This document shows positions 16,406 to 24,375 of a DNA stretch of 64,000 nucleotides, piece by piece. The stretch covers positions 11,551 to 75,550 of the forward strand of contig NZ_CAKAPD010000011.1 in the NCBI RefSeq assembly GCF_916715725.1. The letters run 5' to 3'. The notes under the pieces were generated by a model, which ran no database searches, was not told the DNA's origin, and saw only the letters and a program-made list of their open reading frames with translations. Both the position numbers and the translations under genes were made by a program. The DNA comes from an uncultured Rothia sp. GTDB lineage: Bacteria > Actinomycetota > Actinomycetes > Actinomycetales > Micrococcaceae. Every line of letters starts with the position of its first letter. The stretch's first letter is position 1.

Positions 16406-17726
16406 AGCGTCGTCCTACCTTTCGTACGGGAGTTCCATCATCGTAAGTGCGCCAGTCTTCGGGCAGGAGCGCATCGAGCACGTCGTCGATGGTCACTGCG
16501 CCTACCAGGCGGTGCGATTCGTTCACAATGGGAACGATGGTCAGGTCATAGGTCGCCAGCACGCGTGCTAGCTCTTCCAAACTAGCCTGGTCAGAGACAG
16601 GCTCAGTGTCGGTATCGAGGATGTGACCAATCGGCTCGCTCGGCGGCACACGCAGCAGTTTCTGCATGTGCACCAGGCCCAGGTACTTGCCGGTCGGCGT
16701 TTCTAGGGGCGGGCGGGTCACCATGACGGCAGCCGCCATCGCCGGAGGGATCTCTTCGGCGCGGATGTGCGCGAGCGCCTCCGCGACGGTCGCCTCCGGG
16801 GAGAGGATGATCGGCACCGGGTTCATGAGCGAACCGGCGGTACCCTCGTCGTATTCGAGCAGTCGACGCACGTCGTCTGCTTCGTCGGGTTCCATGAGCT
16901 CGAGCAGCTTTTCACGCTGTGCGTCGTCCAGTTCGATAAGCAGGTCGGCGGCGTCGTCCGGTTCCATCTCTTCGAGGACCTGCGCGGCGCGCTCGTCGTC
17001 CAGGTGCGACAGAATCTGCACCTGGTCCTCGGCGGGCAGCTCCTGCAGAACGTCCGCGAGGCGTTCATCCTGCAGCTCGGCGGCGATTTCGACCATGCGC
17101 TTATCGCTCATCTCGTGGATAGCATCCGCAAGGTCGGCGGGCTTGGAGTTCTCGTGGTTCGCCACGAACGCGGTTGCCGCCTGCGGTTCCACGTCGGTGG
17201 AGAGCACCGCCTCGTCCCAATCGACGATGAGGGTCTCCTTGGAACGGCGGCGCCACGTGCTGGAGGAGGAGCTGACGCGCGAAACGAACAGCTCGGTCAC
17301 GCCCCAGTCGCCGTTGCGGCGCTGCTCAATGGCGACGTCCTCAATGACGGCGTCGCCGCTGCCGTCGAGCAGACGCACGCGGCGGTCAAAGAGCTCACCG
17401 ACGATGAGAGTCTCAGAGTTGCGCTGTTCGAAGCGGCGCAGGTTCACCAGGCCGGTCGAAATGATTTGTGAAGCGTCGATACTTCGCACACGGGTCATGG
17501 GCATGAACACGCGTTTCTTGCCGAGCACCTCAACGATGATGCCGACAACAATGGGTTCGCTGCCCTTGGCGGGGCGGGCGCCCGCAATGGATGCGCCCAG
17601 GCCGCGTTTGAGCACGACGACATCTCGGAGACGGCCGAGGCGGTCACCGAAAGGGTCAAAAACGTCGAGGCCCAAAAGGCGGGCAATGTAAATCTTGCTG
17701 GGGGTGCTGAACTTCGAATTGCTCAC
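16398..17726 (-). CDS. MgtE N-domain/CBS-domain protein without transporter domain
   Basis: This soluble 442-residue protein starts with a PRC-barrel-like region (YIARLLGLDVFDPFGDRLGR, residues 13-32), then an MgtE_N superhelical domain rich in repeats such as ELPAEDQVQILSHLDDERAA, and ends with paired CBS domains (MNPVPIILSPEATVAEAL; LVGAVTIDDVLDALLPEDW). It lacks the membrane domain of true MgtE magnesium channels, so it may be a Mg2+ or nucleotide sensor that acts on a partner such as the membrane DUF1003 protein encoded next (inference). The GTG start directly abuts AGAGAG, too close for a normal ribosome-binding site. Confidence 0.83.
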   Translation of the reverse strand: MSNSKFSTPSKIYIARLLGLDVFDPFGDRLGRLRDVVVLKRGLGASIAGARPAKGSEPIVVGIIVEVLGKKRVFMPMTRVRSIDASQIISTGLVNLRRFEQRNSETLIVGELFDRRVRLLDGSGDAVIEDVAIEQRRNGDWGVTELFVSRVSSSSSTWRRRSKETLIVDWDEAVLSTDVEPQAATAFVANHENSKPADLADAIHEMSDKRMVEIAAELQDERLADVLQELPAEDQVQILSHLDDERAAQVLEEMEPDDAADLLIELDDAQREKLLELMEPDEADDVRRLLEYDEGTAGSLMNPVPIILSPEATVAEALAHIRAEEIPPAMAAAVMVTRPPLETPTGKYLGLVHMQKLLRVPPSEPIGHILDTDTEPVSDQASLEELARVLATYDLTIVPIVNESHRLVGAVTIDDVLDALLPEDWRTYDDGTPVRKVGRRFA

Positions 17727-17856
17727 CTCTCTAGGGTACGCCCCGCCGCGGGGATTCGCACTTTGAGAAGCCTAATTGAACAGGTGCTCGCTACGCCTGT
17801 AGAAGAGCTGACTGCCCACCGGGTCCAGGGTTAGGGCGGGCGGTAGAATAGGAGCC

Positions 17857-18879
17857 ATGACTTCTAACCTGCCGAATATTCCCTCGACCCCGCCTTCTTC
17901 ATATCTGGCATCGCGCCTGGCGCAGGCTCAGGGCAAGCCCCTGCCCGCCGGTGAGGCGATCGCCTCCTTCGTTCGTCACGATGATGCGCTCGCCGCTTTT
18001 GACGTGCTCAGCGAGCAGGATTATCCGGTGACGGCGCTGTACCTGGTCAATGACGGTATCCGCCAGGTGGAGTACCCGGTGCCGTTGCCGTATGGTCGTA
18101 TCTTGACTTTTGCAGCGCTTCGAGGTGCAGGATTCGGCGCGTTTTTTTCATTGCTGGTTATGACCTCGACTAATGATTCCTCTGCTATTGAGGCAATAAA
18201 GTATGTGCTGCTGTCGGTGGCTATGTTTGTGCTGTGGCAAATGTACGTTCTGCGTCGCTCCCACGGCAGTCGCCACCCGATACGTACTGAATCAATCCCC
18301 TCGCGTACCGTGATGTACGCTCTGCCGGAGTACGCTCAGGATGCGCGCCGCGTGCTGGGTGCGCATCCTCGCTTTTCGGCGGCGGTTGCGGCTGCTCGTG
18401 CGGCGGCAGCCCCGGAGGCTTCGCAGGCGCGTGCCGCTCAGAGCACCGTCTCGATGAATGGTGCGCCGGTTCCGACCGGCGCCCCGAAGGCTCCCTCGTA
18501 CCGTGCGCAGGCGGGTAGCCAGCCGGCGCCGAACCAGAACCTTCCCGAGCGTGATGCGACCGCGCAGAATGCGATGGCTCAGAGCGCGGCGCAGAACATG
18601 CCCGCACCGGTTGCCCCCGCACAGCCCGCACAGTCCGCTCAGCCTACTCAGTCCGTACAGTCCGCTCAGCCTTCCGAACAGGAACATGCAAGTACTGACC
18701 AGGCGACCGCTCAGAAGTCAGATACGCAGAAGCGCCCGGCGCAGCGGTACGGTCTGCGCGTGGACGACCCGGAAGAATACGCGAAGCTGATTCAGCCCAA
18801 GCCGCAGCGTCCGACCCCGCGCCCGCAGGGCCTGCACGATAAGCCCTCACACGATAAGTCCTCGCAGGACTCCGAATAA
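17857..18879 (+). CDS. General-stress-protein-like membrane protein with Pro/Gln/Ala-rich tail
   Basis: This 340-residue protein begins with a YflT/GSP17M-like domain: GEAIASFVRHDDALAAFDVL, then YPVTALYLVNDGIRQVEYPV. Two membrane spans follow (about residues 88-130). The C-terminal half is low complexity, with Ala/Gln/Pro/Ser repeats (AQPAQSAQPTQSVQSAQP) and a basic end. The role is unknown; relatives of the N-terminal domain are induced by general stress. The ATG follows AGGAG. It is divergent from the MgtE_N gene, as in other actinobacteria. Confidence 0.8.
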   Translation: MTSNLPNIPSTPPSSYLASRLAQAQGKPLPAGEAIASFVRHDDALAAFDVLSEQDYPVTALYLVNDGIRQVEYPVPLPYGRILTFAALRGAGFGAFFSLLVMTSTNDSSAIEAIKYVLLSVAMFVLWQMYVLRRSHGSRHPIRTESIPSRTVMYALPEYAQDARRVLGAHPRFSAAVAAARAAAAPEASQARAAQSTVSMNGAPVPTGAPKAPSYRAQAGSQPAPNQNLPERDATAQNAMAQSAAQNMPAPVAPAQPAQSAQPTQSVQSAQPSEQEHASTDQATAQKSDTQKRPAQRYGLRVDDPEEYAKLIQPKPQRPTPRPQGLHDKPSHDKSSQDSE

Positions 18880-18962
18880 CCGAACCTGCAACGGCGGTAG
18901 CCGCCCGTAGCGGCGGGAAATAAGCCAGGAAACAGGCAGAGAAGCAACATAGAAGACACGCG

Positions 18963-18997
18963 AAAGCCCCTCACCGAACAAATCGGTGAGGGGCTTT
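18963..18997. terminator. Bidirectional terminator before pepP
   Basis: AAAGCCCCTCACCGA (18963-18977) pairs with TCGGTGAGGGGCTTT (18983-18997). It serves the plus-strand stress-protein gene and the minus-strand aminopeptidase gene. A run of nine G bases (19023-19031) lies just after it. Confidence 0.93.
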
Positions 18998-19038
18998 CCC
19001 TATAAGACGTTACTGACGTAACGGGGGGGGGCTAGGCG

Positions 19039-20568
19039 TTACTTCGCCAGCTTCGCCATCCACTCCTCAATGCCCTCAACGGTGCGGGGCAGAGCAGCGG
19101 AGAGGTTCACGTTGCCGTCCTCGGTGCAGAGCACGTCGTCCTCAAGGCGGATACCGATACCGCGGTACTCCTCGGGGATAGACATGTCCTCTTCCTTGAA
19201 GTACAGTGCCGGCTCAATGGTGAAGACCATACCCGGCTCCAGCTCAGCCCACATGTACAGTTCAGCCTTCGCCTGCGCGCAGTCGTGCACGTCCAGGCCC
19301 AGGTGGTGGCTGGTGCCGTGCGGCATCCAGCGGCGGTGCTGACCGCCCTCAAGGGTGAGGGAAACCTCGGCAGAAACCGGCAGCAGGCCCCACTCTTCCA
19401 GACGGTGAGCCAGAACCTCCATAGCGGCGTCGTGAAGTTCGTGGAACTTACGGCCCGGCTTAGCCACAGCGAACGCGGCATCAGCAGCCTCCAGCACAGC
19501 GTTGTAGACCTTCGCCTGAACCTCGGTGAACTTACCGTTCACGGGGAAGGTGCGGGTCACGTCTGCGGTGTACAGGGTGTCGTCCTCAACGCCAGCGTCC
19601 AGCAGCAGCAGCTTGCCGTCATCGACGGTGCCGTTGTTACGGATCCAGTGCAGGATGGTTGCGTTATTACCGCACGCTGCGATGGTGTCGTAGCCCAGGT
19701 CGTTACCGTCGGTACGTGCCACGGAGAAGAACGCAGTCTCAACGACGCGCTCACCGCGGTGGTGCTCCTTAGCCTTCGGCAGTTCACGAATGACCTCTTC
19801 GAAGCCCTTGACAGTCATGTCAACGGAACGCTGCAGGTTCTCAACCTCGATAGCGTCCTTAATCAGGCGAGCCTCGGAGAGAGCCACGGCCAGTTCGGAG
19901 TCCAGCTTGTCAGCCTGCTCCAGCTCCACGCCGGTGTTGTAGCGGGAGGTGTCAACCAGCGCGTCAACAGCCGGGTCAACGTTGCGGACCAGGCGGATGT
20001 TCACGCCGCCCAGGCCCTGGTTGCCGGCGTTCTTAGTGATAGCAACCTCAAGCTCGGACAGGTCGCGGGTACGCAGACCGTAACGCTCGGAGAATTCCTT
20101 CAGGGTGGGGCGGGGGCCAACCCAGAACTCGCCGTAGCGTGCATCCGCGTAGAATTCTGCGGTGTCGCGGCCAGCCAGCGGGCGGAAGTACAGGGTGACC
20201 TCGTGGTTGGAGCCGTTGTCGCCGGTACCCTCTTCGACGGGCTCGAAAATCAGCACGGCGTCGGGCTCGTGGTCGATGCCCAGACCGGTCTGGTGCGCAA
20301 ACGCCGAGTGGGGGCGGAAGCGGTAGTCGCAGTCGTTGGAGCGGACCTTCAGCGGGCCTGCGGGCAGGACGAGGCGCTCGCCGGGGAATGCCTTGGAGAT
20401 CTTGGCGCGGCGCTCAGCTGCGTAGTCTGCTACGGGCTCGCGGGTGTAGCCGTCATCTTCGGCAGGTGCCCAGTTTGCGGCAATGAATTCGGTGAACGCA
20501 GACGCCTTAGGGGTGCTGCGGTGGTCAGTCTTCTGAGCTTCGGTGCTCTTCTCGTTGTTCTCAGTCAT
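19039..20568 (-). CDS. pepP: Xaa-Pro aminopeptidase (aminopeptidase P, M24B)
   Basis: This cytoplasmic 509-residue metallopeptidase removes an N-terminal residue that precedes proline. An N-terminal AMP_N domain is followed by the pita-bread catalytic domain. The metal ligands are visible in order: Asp in LLLDAGVEDD, Asp in TADVTRTFP, His in HGTSHHLGLDVHD, Glu in FTIEPALYF and Glu in GIRLEDDVL. The ATG at 20568 has no ribosome-binding site; TATGAT lies six bases upstream, which suggests a leaderless message. It converges with the stress-protein gene and is divergent from the PHP gene. Confidence 0.93.
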   Translation of the reverse strand: MTENNEKSTEAQKTDHRSTPKASAFTEFIAANWAPAEDDGYTREPVADYAAERRAKISKAFPGERLVLPAGPLKVRSNDCDYRFRPHSAFAHQTGLGIDHEPDAVLIFEPVEEGTGDNGSNHEVTLYFRPLAGRDTAEFYADARYGEFWVGPRPTLKEFSERYGLRTRDLSELEVAITKNAGNQGLGGVNIRLVRNVDPAVDALVDTSRYNTGVELEQADKLDSELAVALSEARLIKDAIEVENLQRSVDMTVKGFEEVIRELPKAKEHHRGERVVETAFFSVARTDGNDLGYDTIAACGNNATILHWIRNNGTVDDGKLLLLDAGVEDDTLYTADVTRTFPVNGKFTEVQAKVYNAVLEAADAAFAVAKPGRKFHELHDAAMEVLAHRLEEWGLLPVSAEVSLTLEGGQHRRWMPHGTSHHLGLDVHDCAQAKAELYMWAELEPGMVFTIEPALYFKEEDMSIPEEYRGIGIRLEDDVLCTEDGNVNLSAALPRTVEGIEEWMAKLAK

Positions 20569-20784
20569 GGGTTAATCATATCGCCTTCGCCACAGGTGGG
20601 CAGGTGTTTTAGCGCTTTTGACCATAAGAGAGGGCGCGGTGGGACAGAATATATCTTTGACCTGCGACCGGGTGCCTGATATTGCGCCGCCGATATTGGT
20701 AGGGTTGAATCAGAAGAGTAGATGACATGCCTTAAAACCCCGCTGAGGTGGCGACGAACTAGCAGGGGCGGGGAAGGAGAGAAT

Positions 20785-21753
20785 ATGACGCAGACAGAAT
20801 ACCGAAATAGCGCGCCTAATGCGCAGCAGGCACCGCAGCCCGCTGAATCGGGCGCGCCTGAAAACCTGAACCGTGCCGGGCGCTACGATCTGCATATTCA
20901 CTCCGCTATCTCTGACGGCACGCAGAGCCTGACCGAGCTGGTGCCGCTGATTGCTCGCGCCGGGTTGGCTGGGTTTGCGCTGACTGATCACGATACGACG
21001 GCTGGTTGGGCGCAGGCGGCTCAGCTGGCGGGCGAGTACGGTCTAGATTTTCTGCCGGGTGCAGAGTTCTCTTGCCGTTACCGGTACACCGACGGTGAGG
21101 GCCGCGCACGCACGAAGACTATTCATCTGCTCGCTTATGGTTTTGACCCGGTGGGTTCGGAGTTGGCGCGCCGTGTGGAGGCGATTCGCGCCAGCCGTGA
21201 GGGCCGTGCGCAGGCTATTGTGGGCCGTCTTGCCGCCGACTACCCGCTGACCTGGGATGACGTGTTGGCGCAGGTGGGGGAGGGGAACACGGCGGTGGGC
21301 CGCCCCCATATTGCTGATGCGCTGGTTGCCGCTGGCGTGGTTGCTGATCGTTCTGAGGCTTTTGCGAAGCTGCTGTACACGGGCAGCCCCTACTATGTGC
21401 CGCAGGATGCGCTGGACCCGCTGGAGGCGGTGCGTCTGGTGCGTGAGGCTGGGGGTGTGCCGGTGATTGCGCATCCGATGAGTACGATGCGTGGACCTGC
21501 GTTGAGCCTGGAGTACCTGGGTTTGATGGTGGATGCTGGCCTGGCGGGTGTGGAGGTGTATCACCGTGAGAATTCCCCGGAGGACCGGGCGCGTCTGCTG
21601 GAGTTCATCGAGCATCAGCGTGCGGCGGGCCGTGAGGTGCTGGTGACGGGTTCGAGCGATTATCACGGTGCGGGTAAGCCGAACCTGCTGGGTGAGAATA
21701 CGACGGATGCGGCGACGGTGGCGCGTATCCGTGAGCAGCTGGCGGTCCAGTAG
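20785..21753 (+). CDS. PHP-domain phosphoesterase (YciV/TrpH-like)
   Basis: This 322-residue protein is probably a metal-dependent 3',5'-nucleoside bisphosphate phosphatase or 5'-3' exoribonuclease of the RNase AM type. PHP motifs are visible: YDLHIHSAISDG, FALTDHDTTAGW, the Glu in PGAEFSC, HLLAYGFD, GRPHIADAL, VPVIAHP, and GSSDYHG near the end. ATG at 20785 follows GGAAGGAGA; the longer frame from 20722 lacks a ribosome-binding site. The first ~30 residues are a Gln/Ala/Pro-rich extension. Confidence 0.87.
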   Translation: MTQTEYRNSAPNAQQAPQPAESGAPENLNRAGRYDLHIHSAISDGTQSLTELVPLIARAGLAGFALTDHDTTAGWAQAAQLAGEYGLDFLPGAEFSCRYRYTDGEGRARTKTIHLLAYGFDPVGSELARRVEAIRASREGRAQAIVGRLAADYPLTWDDVLAQVGEGNTAVGRPHIADALVAAGVVADRSEAFAKLLYTGSPYYVPQDALDPLEAVRLVREAGGVPVIAHPMSTMRGPALSLEYLGLMVDAGLAGVEVYHRENSPEDRARLLEFIEHQRAAGREVLVTGSSDYHGAGKPNLLGENTTDAATVARIREQLAVQ

Positions 21754-21782
21754 TAAGACCCAGTAGTAAGACGAAAGAGTGC

Positions 21783-21822
21783 GGGGCGGATTCCCGGTCA
21801 AGGAACCCGCCCCCATTCTTTT
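21783..21822 (+). terminator. Terminator of the PHP gene
   Basis: GGGGCGG and TTCC (21783-21794) pair with GGAA and CCGCCCC (21802-21813), with one unpaired base on each side, followed by ATTCTTTT. Confidence 0.8.
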
Positions 21823-21832
21823 GTTTTCACCC

Positions 21833-21945
21833 CATTGCATGTTCTTTAAATCTCTACCTGAAGGTTAGGATTTTTGATACGCTGAGAACGTTCTACTCAT
21901 GAGGGTGCACAAAGATTGTGCCCCTGCCCTGTTTGTGAAGGAGCT
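21833..21945 (+). repeat. Duplicated promoter/leader, copy 1
   Basis: About 113 bases before the first SLH-like gene are nearly identical to 23290-23403 before the second. Conserved elements include AAATCTCTACCTGAAGGTTA, GATACGCTGAGAACGTTCTA, a hairpin around TGCACAAAGATTGTGC, and the ribosome-binding site GAAGGAG. Confidence 0.88.
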
Positions 21946-22773
21946 ATGATGCTTCGACAATTATTCACCCGCTCCACGAAGCGGGCTATCCAGGCTGGCG
22001 GCACGGTACTGTTGGCTGGTGCCATGGTGTGCGGTAGTGTTCCGGCGTATGCCACCGGGCATTTGAAGCCTCACGAGGTGACCCCTATTGTGCAACCGGA
22101 CGAACCGGCAGTGACCTGTAACGACCGCGCAGAATATGAGTATTATCGGCAAGATGGCGAGTTGGGGCGTCGCGTTATCTTTAGTTGGGCACAGTGTGTT
22201 GGTCTGATTTCTGAGCGTCAGAAGTACCAAATGGTCAAGAAAGATAGTGTTATTTCTCGCGGCCAGTTTGTGGAGTATCTATACCGTCTGTCAGGTTCTC
22301 CTGAGGTGAAGAATCTTCCGGCTCAGTCTCCGTATGGTGATATTAAGACTGATGATCCGCGTTTTCCCGTGGTGATGTGGGCTCGTCAGCGGGGCATTAC
22401 CTGGGGTTGGAGTGATGGAAATTTCCATTACGATACCCCTGCTAGTGAGGCTGCTACTGCCTTGATGGTGTATCGATTGGCGGGTAGTCCAAACGTAACG
22501 GTAGAAGTAGACGATCCTAATGCCTATTTCCTATATACTCCTTGGAAGGAAAAATGGCCGAATATGCCCTATAATTCGGAGCTTCATAAGGCATACACCT
22601 GGTTATACTATGGTCTTCAGAATCCAAATAATAAAGATTCTGTCGAGAACGTATCGTATCGACAGCATGGTATCGTATCACCTAATGATGAATTTGAGTG
22701 GTTGACTTACGCTACGTATGAGCAGGCCTTTGAAGTGATTCGTCTGGCAGATAAATCTTTCAAATTTAAATAA
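21946..22773 (+). CDS. Secreted SLH-like protein, copy 1
   Basis: The 275-residue product has a basic signal peptide (about residues 1-35: MMLRQLFTRSTKRA, a hydrophobic core, and a likely cut after VPAYA). The mature part has an S-layer-homology-like core: VISRGQFVEYLYRLSGSPEV, then YGDIKTDDPRFPVVMWARQR, GITWGWSDGNFHYD and a MVYRLAGSP end. Such repeats bind cell-wall polymers. Four-fifths of the signal and core is nearly identical to the paralogue at 23404, whereas residues ~60-90 and the last ~90 differ and are A+T-rich. GAAGGAG precedes ATG. Function beyond surface attachment is unknown. Confidence 0.82.
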   Translation: MMLRQLFTRSTKRAIQAGGTVLLAGAMVCGSVPAYATGHLKPHEVTPIVQPDEPAVTCNDRAEYEYYRQDGELGRRVIFSWAQCVGLISERQKYQMVKKDSVISRGQFVEYLYRLSGSPEVKNLPAQSPYGDIKTDDPRFPVVMWARQRGITWGWSDGNFHYDTPASEAATALMVYRLAGSPNVTVEVDDPNAYFLYTPWKEKWPNMPYNSELHKAYTWLYYGLQNPNNKDSVENVSYRQHGIVSPNDEFEWLTYATYEQAFEVIRLADKSFKFK

Positions 22774-22779
22774 GAAACG

Positions 22780-22815
22780 TATCCCCGCTTATGTATCAAT
22801 ACATAAGCGGGGATA
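22780..22815. terminator. Bidirectional terminator between SLH-like copy 1 and the minus-strand gene
   Basis: TATCCCCGCTTATGTAT (22780-22796) pairs perfectly with ATACATAAGCGGGGATA (22799-22815) with T runs beyond. It sits between the stops of the two convergent genes, which supports both as real genes. Confidence 0.88.
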
Positions 22816-22826
22816 TGTTTATGAAT

Positions 22827-23273
22827 TTATTCCACAACTATATATTCTTTTTTATTGGAAGTTCCCACTGGAGTCTCAGTAGATTTATAGACATACTGAT
22901 TAATTTCAATCTTGTAGGGTGGGTTCAGGGAATTTTTAATAGAAAACTTCCATTTATCGTTCAGAACCTTGGGTTTAGGTTTGTTATTGTCTTTGTAGTC
23001 CATGTGGCATTCGTCGTATGCGTTTGCTCCAATAATATTCAAACGCCTAACACTACCTTCAAGATAGAAGCCCCACAGTGAAGCGAGGATTCTTTCTAGG
23101 GGTACTTCTTGACTTGGCCCGTAGGGGTTGTCTGAGCGTACTCCCGTGAAAGTGCAGTCGCTAGCCCACGAGCTGATATACCAGTTCGCTGCCTCGTGAT
23201 TACTTGCTGTGCCTGAGACTGCGTCATGCCAGCTGGAGGATTCACCGATACAGCCCTCATATTTATATAACAC
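22827..23273 (-). CDS. A+T-rich orphan protein, unknown
   Basis: This 148-residue frame starts at GTG 23273 (an in-frame stop lies just upstream) and ends at 22827, next to a shared terminator. It has no signal peptide or membrane segment. Three cysteines (GCIGE, DCTF, ECHM) and a basic Lys/Pro stretch near residue 98 are visible. I recognise no family. The A+T content is far above that of its neighbours. The start lies only 17 bases from the edge of the duplicated block at 23290, so the 5' end may have been cut off when the SLH-like gene was duplicated. It may be a remnant. Confidence 0.5.
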   Translation of the reverse strand: MLYKYEGCIGESSSWHDAVSGTASNHEAANWYISSWASDCTFTGVRSDNPYGPSQEVPLERILASLWGFYLEGSVRRLNIIGANAYDECHMDYKDNNKPKPKVLNDKWKFSIKNSLNPPYKIEINQYVYKSTETPVGTSNKKEYIVVE

Positions 23274-23289
23274 TCTTTTACTTTCGTAT

Positions 23290-23403
23290 CATTACATGTT
23301 CCCTAAATCTCTACCTGAAGGTTAGGATTTTTGATACGCTGAGAACGTTCTACTCATTGGGGTGCACAAAGATTGTGCCCCCTACCCTGTTCGTGAAGGA
23401 GCT
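23290..23403 (+). repeat. Duplicated promoter/leader, copy 2
   Basis: Near-identical to 21833-21945, with one inserted base and a handful of changes. The hairpin around TGCACAAAGATTGTGC and the ribosome-binding site are kept, so both SLH-like genes are likely regulated alike. Confidence 0.88.
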
Positions 23404-24243
23404 ATGGTGCTTCGACAATTATTCACCCGTCCCACGAAGCGGGCTATCCAGGCTGGTGGCACGGTACTGCTGGCTGGCGCCATGGTGTGCGGTAGCATGC
23501 CAGCATATTCTCTTGGTGTTCTGAAACCTCGCCAAGTGACCCCTATTGTGCAGCCCAATGAACCGGCGGTGACCTGTAACGACCGCGCAATCTACGAATA
23601 TAAGTACCTTCCGAATGCTTATGTGACTTACAGTCGCAATATTATCTACGACTGGGCTGAGTGCGTTGGTCTAATTTCTGAATACCAGAAGTATCAGCTA
23701 ATCGAAGAAAACACCGTAATTTCCCGTGGCCAGTTTGTGGAGTATTTATATCGCCTGTCGGGTTCTCCTGAGGTGAAGAATCTTCCGGCTCAGTCTCCTT
23801 ATGGTGATATTAAGACTGATGATCCGCGTTTTCCTGTAGTGATGTGGGCTCGTCAGCGGGGCATTACCTGGGGTTGGAGTGATGGGAATTTCCATTACGA
23901 TGCCCCCGCGAATGAAACGACGACAGTAATCATGGCATACCGCCTAGCTGGTAGTCCGGCGGTCAAGCTACCCGATATGAATCCTCCGAATGAGGAAGAG
24001 CCCTGGACCAAGCGGAACCCCAACCTTCCTTACGGCTCAGAGTTGCATCGGGCCTATGTTTGGTTGAAATACACTGGAGCCGGCTCTGATAAGAAGTACA
24101 CTGGCTTCCACGAATCGATTAGACACCATGACGTAGCGAGCATGGACTATGAAGGTCGACGAGTGAGCCAATGGACTTTCCAAGCAACATATGAACAGGC
24201 TTTTGAAGTATTGCGCATGGCAGATACTCGAGGTGCATTCTAA
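23404..24243 (+). CDS. Secreted SLH-like protein, copy 2
   Basis: The 279-residue paralogue of the gene at 21946 has the same signal peptide (one Ser to Pro change near residue 10) and the same SLH-like core, identical from ISRGQFVEYL through DGNFHYD. Differences are concentrated after the signal peptide (IYEYKYLPNAYVTYSRN) and in the last ~90 residues (PDMNPPNEEEPWTKRNPNLP). A conserved ATYEQAFEV segment near the end is shared. The ATG follows GAAGGAG; the frame extending upstream lies within the leader repeat and was not used. A perfect terminator follows. Confidence 0.82.
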   Translation: MVLRQLFTRPTKRAIQAGGTVLLAGAMVCGSMPAYSLGVLKPRQVTPIVQPNEPAVTCNDRAIYEYKYLPNAYVTYSRNIIYDWAECVGLISEYQKYQLIEENTVISRGQFVEYLYRLSGSPEVKNLPAQSPYGDIKTDDPRFPVVMWARQRGITWGWSDGNFHYDAPANETTTVIMAYRLAGSPAVKLPDMNPPNEEEPWTKRNPNLPYGSELHRAYVWLKYTGAGSDKKYTGFHESIRHHDVASMDYEGRRVSQWTFQATYEQAFEVLRMADTRGAF

Positions 24244-24294
24244 AAACATTTATAAAGAGAAGGCACCTTAGAACAGAACACTAGGGCAACACAA

Positions 24295-24340
24295 AAGAGT
24301 GTGGGGCGGGTTCCTTATCGGGAACCCGCCCCACACTCTT
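24295..24340. terminator. Bidirectional terminator after SLH-like copy 2
   Basis: A perfect 20-base stem (24295-24314 with 24321-24340, core GTGGGGCGGGTTCC) surrounds a six-base loop, with A and T on the outside. It is related in sequence to the terminator at 21783-21822. Confidence 0.93.
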
Positions 24341-24375
24341 AACACGTGCTCTCACGAACGCGCAGACAAGACAGC

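Noticed and set aside
15581..16585. 334-codon plus-strand frame over the DUF1003 gene
   Set aside because: It is a shadow of the minus-strand gene with recognised domain order.
19023..19031. G9 run as a phase-variation tract
   Set aside because: It lies after the pepP stop and outside any promoter, so a change in length would have no evident effect.
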